Below are positions 40,491-47,493 of a stretch of 64,000 bases of DNA, piece by piece. Under the pieces are notes generated by a model that was not told where the DNA came from, made no database searches, and saw only the letters and a program-made list of their open reading frames with translations. A program made the position numbers and the translations under genes. The stretch is taken from the NCBI GenBank assembly GCA_047030855.1, contig JBKYIJ010000008.1, positions 186,001-250,000 on the forward strand. The letters run 5' to 3'. Every line of letters begins with the position of its first letter. Within the stretch, counting starts at the first letter, position 1. Origin of the DNA: QVMM01 sp047030855. Its GTDB lineage: Bacteria; Bacteroidota; Bacteroidia; Bacteroidales; Dysgonomonadaceae.

Positions 40491-41558
40491 ATGGCTATGA
40501 ATGTTGACGAAAAATATATACTCCGCTGTTTACAACTGGCTCAGAACGGGAAAGGACGCGTAAACCCTAATCCGATGGTGGGTGCAGTCGTAGTACATAA
40601 TAATAAGATCGTAGGCGAAGGATATCACCGCAAATACGGTTGTGCGCATGCAGAAGTAAATGCCATCGACAGCGTCAAGGACAGATCATTACTCAGTCAA
40701 TCAACCCTATATGTTTCGCTCGAACCTTGCTCCCATTACGGTAAAACACCGCCTTGTGCAAAACTTATAATTGAAAGTAAAATCCCCAGAGTGGTGATTG
40801 CCGTTAAAGATCCCAACCCTAAAGTATCGGGCAGAGGCATACAAATGTTGCGGGATGCAGGGATAGAAGTCGTCACAGGCATTCTGGAAAAAGAAGCGAG
40901 AGAAATCAACAAACCTTTTTTCTGCTTCCAAGAAAAGCATCGCCCGTATATATACCTGAAGTGGGCACAAACATTCGACGGGTTTATAGATAAATTACGG
41001 CAACAGGACGAGAAGCCTCAACCGACATTAATTTCAAACAGCTTCTCAAAAATGCTTGTTCATAAGAAGCGTTCGGAAATAATGGCGATCATGATAGGAA
41101 CCAATACCGCGCTGAAAGACAATCCTGTACTTACCACACGCGAATGGTACGGAGACAATCCCATACGCATAGTAATAGACAGGCTTGGCAGGATTCCTGA
41201 GAAATATCAGATATTCAACAGTCAGGCACGGACTATTTGTTTCACTGAAGTAAAAGAACCTGAGATTAGTCTTGCGAACGTTACGTTTATTCAAGTCCGT
41301 TTTGATGAAAAACTGCTATCAAATATTTTATCAAACCTCTACTATCTGAAAATAAATTCCCTCTTAGTTGAAGGAGGACAACAACTGCTCGTAAGCTTTA
41401 TAAAAGAAAACTTTTGGGATGAGGCTTATGTCGAAATTGCAGACAAAGAATTCGGTAACGGGGTGAAAGCTCCTCACATAGACGGAGAAACAATAGAAGA
41501 ATTATACTACGGAAAATCAAAGCATTTGCATTTGAAAAACGCAGATCCACAGGACTAA
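40491..41558 (+). CDS. ribD: Bifunctional riboflavin deaminase/reductase RibD
   Basis: RibD carries out two steps of riboflavin synthesis: deamination of the diaminopyrimidine product of GTP cyclohydrolase II, then NADPH-dependent reduction of the ribosyl side chain. The N-terminal cytidine-deaminase-like zinc site is complete: HAEVNAI (His53, Glu55) and PCSHYGKTPPC (Cys80, Cys89). The C-terminal reductase domain (about 150-350) has YLKWAQTFDGFI, GTNTALKDNPVLTTR and LLVEGGQQLL. At 355 residues the length is typical. A second ATG two codons downstream (40497) is an alternative start. It is divergent from prmC, an arrangement often seen in Bacteroidales. Confidence 0.97.
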   Translation: MAMNVDEKYILRCLQLAQNGKGRVNPNPMVGAVVVHNNKIVGEGYHRKYGCAHAEVNAIDSVKDRSLLSQSTLYVSLEPCSHYGKTPPCAKLIIESKIPRVVIAVKDPNPKVSGRGIQMLRDAGIEVVTGILEKEAREINKPFFCFQEKHRPYIYLKWAQTFDGFIDKLRQQDEKPQPTLISNSFSKMLVHKKRSEIMAIMIGTNTALKDNPVLTTREWYGDNPIRIVIDRLGRIPEKYQIFNSQARTICFTEVKEPEISLANVTFIQVRFDEKLLSNILSNLYYLKINSLLVEGGQQLLVSFIKENFWDEAYVEIADKEFGNGVKAPHIDGETIEELYYGKSKHLHLKNADPQD

Positions 41559-41583
41559 ACACAATAAAATCCAAACTCCTTGC

Positions 41584-41612
41584 TTGTTTTTAATTAATAA
41601 TCACTACCTTTG
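41584..41612 (+). promoter_or_regulatory. Promoter of the DEAD-box helicase gene
   Basis: TTG (41584-41586), an 18-nt spacer and TACCTTTG (41605-41612) match the Bacteroidetes promoter; an alternative TTG at 41580 gives a 22-nt spacer. Transcription would start near 41619, leaving a leader of about 150 nt. Confidence 0.75.
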
Positions 41613-41771
41613 CACCGCTTTTTAAGAAAAGCATCGGGTTCAGAGCCTGTCAAAAAGGCTGGTGAGCTTTTGTAATAAAAGGCTTTATTGTTTTTCTCTT
41701 TTTATTTGAGTCGTTAATTGGTGGCGAAGAGAAAAAGGTAATTGCCGCAATTAATAACATAACAAATAAAA
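41613..41771 (+). promoter_or_regulatory. Structured 5' leader of the helicase gene
   Basis: The predicted leader holds a 10-bp perfect inverted repeat (TTTTTCTCTT at 41691-41700 with AAGAGAAAAA at 41727-41736) plus smaller repeats (AGCC...GGCT near 41644-41660 and AATTGCCGCAATT near 41740). Long structured leaders are common in cold-shock-type helicase genes; a regulatory role here is inference. Confidence 0.4.
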
Positions 41772-43529
41772 ATGAGAACATTTGAAGAATTAGGTGTTGC
41801 TCCTGATATACTTAGGGCAATACAAGAAATGGGCTATGAGAATCCTATGCCCGTACAGGAAAAAGTAATCCCTTATCTTTTAGACGAAATCAGAGACGTA
41901 ATTGCCCTTGCCCAGACAGGAACAGGGAAAACCGCTGCGTTCGGGCTTCCCGTTATTCAGAAGATAGACGTAAAACAAAACGTTCCACAGGCACTTATAC
42001 TTGCTCCTACAAGAGAATTATGTTTGCAGATAGCAGGCGATCTGGCGGACTATTCCAAATATGTCGACGGATTGCGCGTACTTCCCGTTTACGGAGGTTC
42101 GAGTATCGAAAGCCAGATAAAAACGCTTAAAAGAGGCGTGCAGATCATTGTGGCGACCCCGGGGCGTTTGATAGACCTTATTAACCGTAGGACTGTTGAT
42201 CTGGCAAACGTAAAATACGTGATTCTGGACGAAGCGGACGAAATGCTCAATATGGGATTTTCGGAAAGCATCGACGAAATACTGAAAAAAGTACCTGAAA
42301 ACCGTTCCATGCTGCTCTTCTCGGCAACCATGCCAAAAGAGATTGCAAAGATCACAAAAAAGTATATGCAAACTCCCGAAGAAATTACGATCGGGAGAAA
42401 AAACGAAGGATCGGCAAACGTAAAACACGTATATTATATGGTTCATGCCAAAGACAAATATCTGGCACTGAAACGTATTGCAGACTACTATCCCGATATC
42501 TACGGCATCATTTTCTGCCGCACGCGCCGCGAAACGCAGGAGATTGCCGACAAGCTGATTCAAGACGGATACAATGCCGATTCGCTTCACGGAGACCTGT
42601 CACAGGCTCAACGCGACTATGTGATGCAAAAGTTCCGCTCTCATGCCTTACAATTGCTGGTAGCTACCGACGTAGCGGCACGCGGGCTTGATGTCGACAG
42701 TCTTACGCACGTTATAAACTACGGTTTGCCCGACGATATAGAATCTTATACCCACCGAAGCGGACGTACGGGACGCGCTGGCAAAACAGGTGTTTCCATT
42801 GCAATAGCCCATGTAAAAGAAAAAGGCAAAATAAGGGAAATAGAAAAGATTATTAACAAAAAATTTGAGCAAGGCGAAATTCCTTCGGGTGATATAATTT
42901 GTGAAAAACAACTGTTCAACTTCGTTGACAAACTGGAAAAAGTAAAAGTGGACGAAGACGAAATAGCCCGCCTCCTACCCTCTGTTTACCGCCGATTGGA
43001 ATGGCTCGAAAAAGAAGATATCATCAAACGGATCGTAGCCTTAGAATTTAACCGTATCATCGACTACTATCGCGATGCGGAAGAAATCGAAACCGTTTCG
43101 GCAGAACGCGGAAGCCGTTCGGAAAGAGACTGGGATCGCAAAGGCAAAGATCGCGATAGAGGTGATAAACGCGCTCCACGTGCTGCGGAAAGAGGATACT
43201 CCCGCCTGTTTATCAATATCGGAAGGACTGACGGCATCAACCCTGCAACCCTGATGGGCTTCATCAACGATTTTGTAAGCGATAAGGTTCGGATCGGAAG
43301 AATCGACCTTATGCAAAACTTTTCGTTTTTCGAAGTTCCCGAACGCGATGCGACAAAAGTCATCAGCGCACTAAAAAATAAAGACTACGACGGGCGTCGC
43401 ATATCTGTCGAACTGTCGCAACAAGGAAAAGGAGACAAACAATTTGACGGCGGCAGAAAATTCTCACCAAAAAATAAAAGTAGAAAAGACGACTCTTCTA
43501 ACGGAAAAAGAAATTTCCGTAGACGATAA
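41772..43529 (+). CDS. DEAD-box ATP-dependent RNA helicase with DbpA-type RNA-binding domain
   Basis: This 585-residue helicase of the DeaD/CsdA group unwinds RNA in ribosome assembly and cold adaptation. All core motifs are present: Q motif (FEELGVAPDILRAI...PMPVQ), Walker A AQTGTGKT (47-54), PTREL (79-83), TPGR (129-132), DEAD (153-156), SAT (184-186), ATDVAARGLDV and HRSGRTGRAG (near 331-340). After a basic, Arg/Asp-rich linker (about 430-465) comes a DbpA-type RRM (YSRLFINIGRTDGINPATLMGFI, about 470-545) and a Lys/Arg-rich tail. Length and layout are normal for Bacteroidales. It has its own promoter with a long leader and precedes dnaX by 60 nt. Confidence 0.97.
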   Translation: MRTFEELGVAPDILRAIQEMGYENPMPVQEKVIPYLLDEIRDVIALAQTGTGKTAAFGLPVIQKIDVKQNVPQALILAPTRELCLQIAGDLADYSKYVDGLRVLPVYGGSSIESQIKTLKRGVQIIVATPGRLIDLINRRTVDLANVKYVILDEADEMLNMGFSESIDEILKKVPENRSMLLFSATMPKEIAKITKKYMQTPEEITIGRKNEGSANVKHVYYMVHAKDKYLALKRIADYYPDIYGIIFCRTRRETQEIADKLIQDGYNADSLHGDLSQAQRDYVMQKFRSHALQLLVATDVAARGLDVDSLTHVINYGLPDDIESYTHRSGRTGRAGKTGVSIAIAHVKEKGKIREIEKIINKKFEQGEIPSGDIICEKQLFNFVDKLEKVKVDEDEIARLLPSVYRRLEWLEKEDIIKRIVALEFNRIIDYYRDAEEIETVSAERGSRSERDWDRKGKDRDRGDKRAPRAAERGYSRLFINIGRTDGINPATLMGFINDFVSDKVRIGRIDLMQNFSFFEVPERDATKVISALKNKDYDGRRISVELSQQGKGDKQFDGGRKFSPKNKSRKDDSSNGKRNFRRR

Positions 43530-43589
43530 AATATTGCTATATTAGAGCATTCATTTTAGTTCAATAAATAGATTTGCTTTAAAGCCAAT

Positions 43590-45257
43590 ATGGAAGAATA
43601 TATAGTTTCGGCACGAAAATACCGACCTTCGACATTTCGCTCTGTCGTAGGTCAGCGTGCTTTGACAACAACGCTGAAAAATGCGATAGCGGCGAATAAA
43701 TTAGCGCATGCTTACTTGTTTTGCGGACCTCGTGGTGTGGGTAAAACGACATGTGCTCGGATATTTGCCAAGACAATCAATTGCTTTCATCCGACAGCTG
43801 ACGGAGAAGCCTGCAACGAGTGTGAATCATGTGTCTCGTTTAACGAACAACGGTCGCTGAATATACATGAACTCGATGCAGCTTCAAACAATTCGGTAGA
43901 CGACATCCGTTCGCTTATAGATCAGGTTCGTATCCCTCCGCAGATAGGAAAATATAAAGTGTATATCATTGATGAGGTGCATATGCTTTCTTCTCAGGCT
44001 TTCAACGCTTTCCTTAAAACGTTGGAAGAACCGCCGCATCATGCAATTTTTATTCTGGCAACTACCGAGAAACATAAAATATTGCCGACTATCCTGTCCC
44101 GATGTCAAATTTATGATTTCAGCAGGATAAGCATTACAGATATTGTCGAGCATCTGCAATATGTGGCGGAACAGGAGCATATCAATGCAGAACCTGAAGC
44201 CCTCAACGTATTGGCACAAAAAGCAGACGGAGGAATGCGTGACGCACTCTCGATTTTCGATCAGGTAGTAAGTTTCACGGGTGGAAATATTACCTATAAG
44301 TCTGTTATAGAGAATCTGAATGTACTCGATTATGAATATTATTTCAAATTAACAGAAGCTGTTTTGAACCGGAATGTTCCCGAAGGTTTGCTTATACTAA
44401 ATGATATTCTGAACAGAGGTTTTGACGGACATAATGTGATTACAGGCATCGCTTCGCATTTTCGGGATTTGCTGCTTTGTAAAGATCCTCAGACTGCGGA
44501 ACTGTTTGAAGTTGGTTCGTCCATACGGACACGCTATATTGAAATGGCAAAAAAGTGCAGTAACGATTTCCTGTATAAAGCTATTGATATTGTAAACGAA
44601 TGCGATCTGAACTATCGTCAAAGCAGAAACAAAAGATTACTTTCCGATTTAACAATAATCAAGTTATGCCAATTAGTTGACAAAAGTTCTGTCAGCGACG
44701 AAAAAAAAAATGACGTAATCGAATCCATTTCAGCAACCAATGTTGAAAAACCAGAAATAAAACCACAAATAGTTTCTAACCCCATTAAGATTGCTCCGGA
44801 ACAAAGTAATGTTCAGCCAGTAAACAATCCGCAGCCTGAACAAAAAGAAAAAACGCCAACCCATAAAACAATATCTGGGCTTGGAGTTTCAATTTCGGAC
44901 ATTGTCAAAAACAAACAAGAAGAGAACAAAGAAACGCCGAGGCAGACACAGGTTGTATTAAACGAAGCATTTACGCCACTGGAGTTAATAAACGAATGGA
45001 AATTGTATGCAGAATCCGTAGAAGAAGACCATCATTTAAAAAATACAATGCTGAATTGCCTTCCTAATCTATTGACAAGAAACGAATTTGAGGTTATCGT
45101 CAGCAATCCTGTTCAGGAGCAACGTCTGTTGGATTCTTCTCTAAATATTATGACTGAGTTAAAAAGAAAACTCAGGAATACTGAAATAAAAATGACAATT
45201 CACGTTTCGGAAAATAATGAGAAAAAAACTGGCATACACGCCAATGGAAAAATATAA
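43590..45257 (+). CDS. dnaX: DNA polymerase III gamma/tau subunit DnaX, last residues frameshifted
   Basis: DnaX is the ATPase of the clamp loader that places the sliding clamp on DNA and holds the polymerase cores together. Walker A GPRGVGKT (46-53), zinc cysteines Cys65, Cys75, Cys78 and Cys81, Walker B IIDEVH (126-131) and the SRC sensor (near 168) are intact. The frame ends at 45257 with the unnatural tail TGIHANGKI. Dropping one A from the A7 run at 45222-45228 replaces it with LAYTPMEKYKYMLDQNDNLL and LKLKDEFGLELE, a standard Bacteroidales DnaX ending, with a stop at 45322-45324 (577 residues). An A10 run at 44701 in the same gene is in frame. Error in the assembly or slippage would explain the break. 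Confidence 0.95.
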   Translation: MEEYIVSARKYRPSTFRSVVGQRALTTTLKNAIAANKLAHAYLFCGPRGVGKTTCARIFAKTINCFHPTADGEACNECESCVSFNEQRSLNIHELDAASNNSVDDIRSLIDQVRIPPQIGKYKVYIIDEVHMLSSQAFNAFLKTLEEPPHHAIFILATTEKHKILPTILSRCQIYDFSRISITDIVEHLQYVAEQEHINAEPEALNVLAQKADGGMRDALSIFDQVVSFTGGNITYKSVIENLNVLDYEYYFKLTEAVLNRNVPEGLLILNDILNRGFDGHNVITGIASHFRDLLLCKDPQTAELFEVGSSIRTRYIEMAKKCSNDFLYKAIDIVNECDLNYRQSRNKRLLSDLTIIKLCQLVDKSSVSDEKKNDVIESISATNVEKPEIKPQIVSNPIKIAPEQSNVQPVNNPQPEQKEKTPTHKTISGLGVSISDIVKNKQEENKETPRQTQVVLNEAFTPLELINEWKLYAESVEEDHHLKNTMLNCLPNLLTRNEFEVIVSNPVQEQRLLDSSLNIMTELKRKLRNTEIKMTIHVSENNEKKTGIHANGKI

Positions 45258-45359
45258 ATACATGCTGGATCAAAACGATAACTTACTGAAACTGAAAGAT
45301 GAGTTCGGCTTAGAGTTAGAATAGTGTTTATTTTCATAAAATTATTTTAATCATTTATT

Positions 45360-45389
45360 TTGATAATTAAAAAAAAAGATATACCTTTG
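45360..45389 (+). promoter_or_regulatory. Promoter of tRNA-Val
   Basis: TTG (45360-45362), a 19-nt spacer and TACCTTTG (45382-45389) form a near-ideal Bacteroidetes promoter 33 nt before the tRNA. Confidence 0.8.
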
Positions 45390-45421
45390 CATCGCGTTTG
45401 GAAACAAACACAACCTCACAA

Positions 45422-45496
45422 GGGCGTTTAGCTCAGCTGGTTCAGAGCATCTGCCTTACAAGCAGAGGGTCGGCGGTTCGAATCCGTCAACGCCCA
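45422..45496 (+). tRNA. tRNA-Val (anticodon TAC)
   Basis: A full cloverleaf can be drawn: acceptor stem GGGCGTT/AACGCCC with discriminator A, D arm with GCTCAGCTGGTTCAGAGC, anticodon stem TCTGC/GCAGA with loop CTTACAA (anticodon TAC, valine), and T arm GGCGG-TTCGAAT-CCGTC. The CCA end is not encoded. Confidence 0.96.
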
Positions 45497-45506
45497 CTTA
45501 AAAATC

Positions 45507-45538
45507 AAAGACTTACGAGGAATCGCAAGTCTTTTTTC
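45507..45538 (+). terminator. Terminator of tRNA-Val
   Basis: AAAGACTT and AAGTCTTT pair over 8 bp and are followed by a T-rich tract (TTTTCTTTT), 10 nt after the tRNA. Confidence 0.85.
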
Positions 45539-45540
45539 TT

Positions 45541-45567
45541 TTGCATGTACATGCAATTTGCATGCAA
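45541..45567. repeat. Two adjacent palindromes downstream of tRNA-Val
   Basis: TTGCATGTACATGCAA (16-bp perfect palindrome) is followed one base later by TTGCATGCAA (10-bp palindrome). They share the TTGCATG half-site. Position beside a tRNA suggests a remnant attachment or recombinase site, but no integrase gene is near. Confidence 0.4.
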
Positions 45568-45751
45568 CTTCTCATATTAAAGGAAACCTTTTGTTACCTA
45601 TTATCAATTCACATATAGCAACAAATTTCATTACTTTTCTACTAAAAATATTATTTTATCAATAATAATTCTTAGTAATAGGCTATTTGGGTGTCTTTTA
45701 AATGTTATTTTTGTGTATAATAGAATTGTACGTATAATTCCAACAGCAATT

Positions 45752-46405
45752 ATGAAAACTCCTAAGCAAGCTTTAAATCCGGCATACTTAAAACAAAAAC
45801 CAGACAGGAAAAACATAGAATTATTCAAAAAAGAATTTATCTCTCTATTGGATAAAATAAATGATTCCGAAACAGAAGAATTTCACAAAAATCTCATCAC
45901 TGATTTTCTGAATTCGGTATACTATAAGAATAATCACTATATTAATACGAAAGGCTACGCTGATTTAGTTATTCATAACGGAAAAGATGCTAAAACTCCC
46001 GTAGGTGTTCTTGTTGAGGTAAAAAAGCCAACTAATAAAACTGAAATGGTAAGCAGGGAGAATTTAAATGCTAAATCATTTCAAGAGCTTGTCTTATATT
46101 ATTTCAGGGAACGAAGTAAAGCAAAGAATTTTGAACTTCGGTATTTGGTTATTACCAATATAAATGAATGGTTTATCTTTGATGCGCAGGATTTTGAAAG
46201 ATTATTTTATCAAAATAAAACCTTGCTAAATCATTTTAAGCAATTCGAAGATAAAAAACTGTCAGGAACAGGAACAGATTTTTTCTATAAAGAAATAGCT
46301 TTACCCGAAATAGAAAAAATAAAGTCAGATATTCCTTATATATATTCGAAAAATCGAAATGTGCCGCTTTTCAAAACGAAATGTGCCACAAAAGTACAAA
46401 TTTAA
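45752..46405 (+). CDS. Type IIG restriction-modification enzyme, N-terminal fragment truncated by prophage
   Basis: The ATG at 45752 (MKTPKQALNPAYLKQKPDR) is preferred over an upstream GTG because type IIG enzymes of the Eco57I group start with this motif. About 200 residues show the family's N-terminal nuclease-type domain: KGYADLVIHNGKDAKTPVGV then LVEVKKPTNKTEM, which contains a D...EVK arrangement as in PD-(D/E)XK nucleases, followed by FELRYLVITNINEWFIFDAQ. Intact enzymes run to about 1,000 or more residues with an NPPY methyltransferase domain, which is missing. The frame departs from the family after EIEKIKSDIPY and ends in prophage sequence, so the phage integration removed or displaced the rest. 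A promoter-like TATTTTTG lies at 45706-45713. Confidence 0.85.
   Translation: MKTPKQALNPAYLKQKPDRKNIELFKKEFISLLDKINDSETEEFHKNLITDFLNSVYYKNNHYINTKGYADLVIHNGKDAKTPVGVLVEVKKPTNKTEMVSRENLNAKSFQELVLYYFRERSKAKNFELRYLVITNINEWFIFDAQDFERLFYQNKTLLNHFKQFEDKKLSGTGTDFFYKEIALPEIEKIKSDIPYIYSKNRNVPLFKTKCATKVQI
46355..46398 (+). repeat. Prophage left end: 22-bp-spaced direct repeats
   Basis: CGAAATGTGCCGC (46355-46367) and CGAAATGTGCCAC (46377-46389) repeat directly with a period of exactly 22 bp. In phage Mu, transposase-binding end sites are 22-bp units placed side by side, so this fits the end of a transposable phage. The likely terminus is the TGTGCC at 46360, since such elements start with TG. Confidence 0.6.
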
Positions 46406-46465
46406 TCTTTTCTACCCATCCGAACAAAAAAGTGCTAAATACGTGAAAAATAGCGGTTTTATTGT

Positions 46466-46496
46466 TTGTCTATCTCATTAGTTTTTTGTATCTTTA
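46466..46496 (+). promoter_or_regulatory. Promoter of the small phage-end gene
   Basis: TTG (46466-46468), a 20-nt spacer and TATCTTTA (46489-46496), one mismatch to TAnnTTTG, about 34 nt before the ATG at 46530. Confidence 0.5.
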
Positions 46497-46529
46497 CAGT
46501 AAGATAAAGCATTAAATGCGAGGTTGTTT

Positions 46530-46709
46530 ATGACTAAACCAACAAAGAAAATCCGTCCTACATCAAAGGATAATGGTCTGTATCCAAGTGTGATCATCAT
46601 TGATGATTTAGATGACAACCGACCTATGAGTCCTGAAGCTATAAAGTTTTATTCTAAATGGATAGACGAGGTTCTTTTTCCTCAAAAACAATCTTTAAAC
46701 GACGATTAA
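46530..46709 (+). CDS. Small hypothetical phage-end protein (59 aa)
   Basis: I do not recognise this protein. The ATG at 46530 is preceded by a purine-rich GCGAGG at a good distance and by a fitting promoter. The sequence has a basic N-terminus (TKPTKKIRPTSKD) and an acidic rest (VIIIDDLDDNRP), no membrane segment. It overlaps the convergent gene at 46706-47041 by 4 nt at the stop codons. It is probably a lysogen-expressed accessory gene. Confidence 0.6.
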   Translation: MTKPTKKIRPTSKDNGLYPSVIIIDDLDDNRPMSPEAIKFYSKWIDEVLFPQKQSLNDD

Positions 46710-47041
46710 ACTTTCTTTAAATATCGTATAAACGCATATAATTTACGCTTCTTGAGGTATGTATCGTCCTGATCGTTGGCATAGGCTTCACGCTCGAAAG
46801 ATATATTGCGATAGGCTTCCTTCTTATTCCGGTGTTGTATCAACCGAAAAATCCACTCAATCCCGTACCATAAATAGAATATTACCACCAATAACTCGGC
46901 TATTTGCCGCGTGTGTATTGTTTCGTGGCGTTTTGTACGCTCACTTATAGGTCTGTATTGACTGCGGGCAAAGATAACGCCACAGATGTTTATTGCGGCA
47001 TATCCTTTGGGTGGTAGGTATTTGTTATAAATAATTTTCAT
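46706..47041 (-). CDS. Small membrane protein with HExxH motif
   Basis: This 111-residue protein has HETIH (His41, Glu42, His45 by count), a following hydrophobic helix (IAELLVVIFYLWYGIEWIFRLI) and a later ISFEREAYAND block whose Glu could be a third zinc ligand. This combination occurs in a widespread family of small Bacteroidetes proteins of unknown function, resembling a minimal membrane metallopeptidase. Activity is not shown. It lies at the phage end outside the late operon, so it may be a cargo (moron) gene. Confidence 0.7.
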   Translation of the reverse strand: MKIIYNKYLPPKGYAAINICGVIFARSQYRPISERTKRHETIHTRQIAELLVVIFYLWYGIEWIFRLIQHRNKKEAYRNISFEREAYANDQDDTYLKKRKLYAFIRYLKKV

Positions 47042-47076
47042 ATATTTACAAGGTTTTTAGTTTTAAACATATTGTA

Positions 47077-47493
47077 ATGAAAAAGATACTTTATATTTTA
47101 TTCGCTGTTTGTTTATTTACAGCATGTTCAAGTGACGACGACGATAACAATGGAGGAGGGCAAACTCAAAACAAAACAAGTTATGTCTTAAAACAAACTT
47201 ATAGAGATATTCAACCTAATACTGTCGTAGGATATAAGAAAAGTAATATATATGTTCAATTGGCTCAATATGGAGATTTAAAAAAAGATGTTTTATCTAA
47301 AGAGGTCACAATTGAAAGCAATGATATTACTGAAATATTTATATTTTACACAGACCAATCAGGAACATACCGAATAGATGATACTTTTAAGATAGAAAAG
47401 GATAAAAAGAACATTATTGAACTGAAAGGCGAACAATCAATTATATTGGTTGATAAAGACAATTCTACTCAATATCCTATAAATCCTTATTAA
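47077..47493 (+). CDS. Small lipoprotein, probable lysogen cargo gene
   Basis: The protein has 138 residues with lipobox LFTACS (Cys17) followed by an SSDDDDNNGGG spacer, the acidic pattern that sends Bacteroidetes lipoproteins to the cell surface. The remaining part is beta-rich (SYVLKQTYRDIQPN ... TYRIDDTFKIEKDKK) and unlike any family I can name. It converges with the tail gene, sharing the four bases TTAA of the two stop codons. Low G+C and opposite orientation to the late genes suggest expression in the lysogen, e.g. superinfection exclusion or surface change; this is inference. Confidence 0.75.
   Translation: MKKILYILFAVCLFTACSSDDDDNNGGGQTQNKTSYVLKQTYRDIQPNTVVGYKKSNIYVQLAQYGDLKKDVLSKEVTIESNDITEIFIFYTDQSGTYRIDDTFKIEKDKKNIIELKGEQSIILVDKDNSTQYPINPY

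Noticed and set aside
45422..45580. Small plus-strand open frame across tRNA-Val
   Set aside because: It is explained by the tRNA and its terminator.
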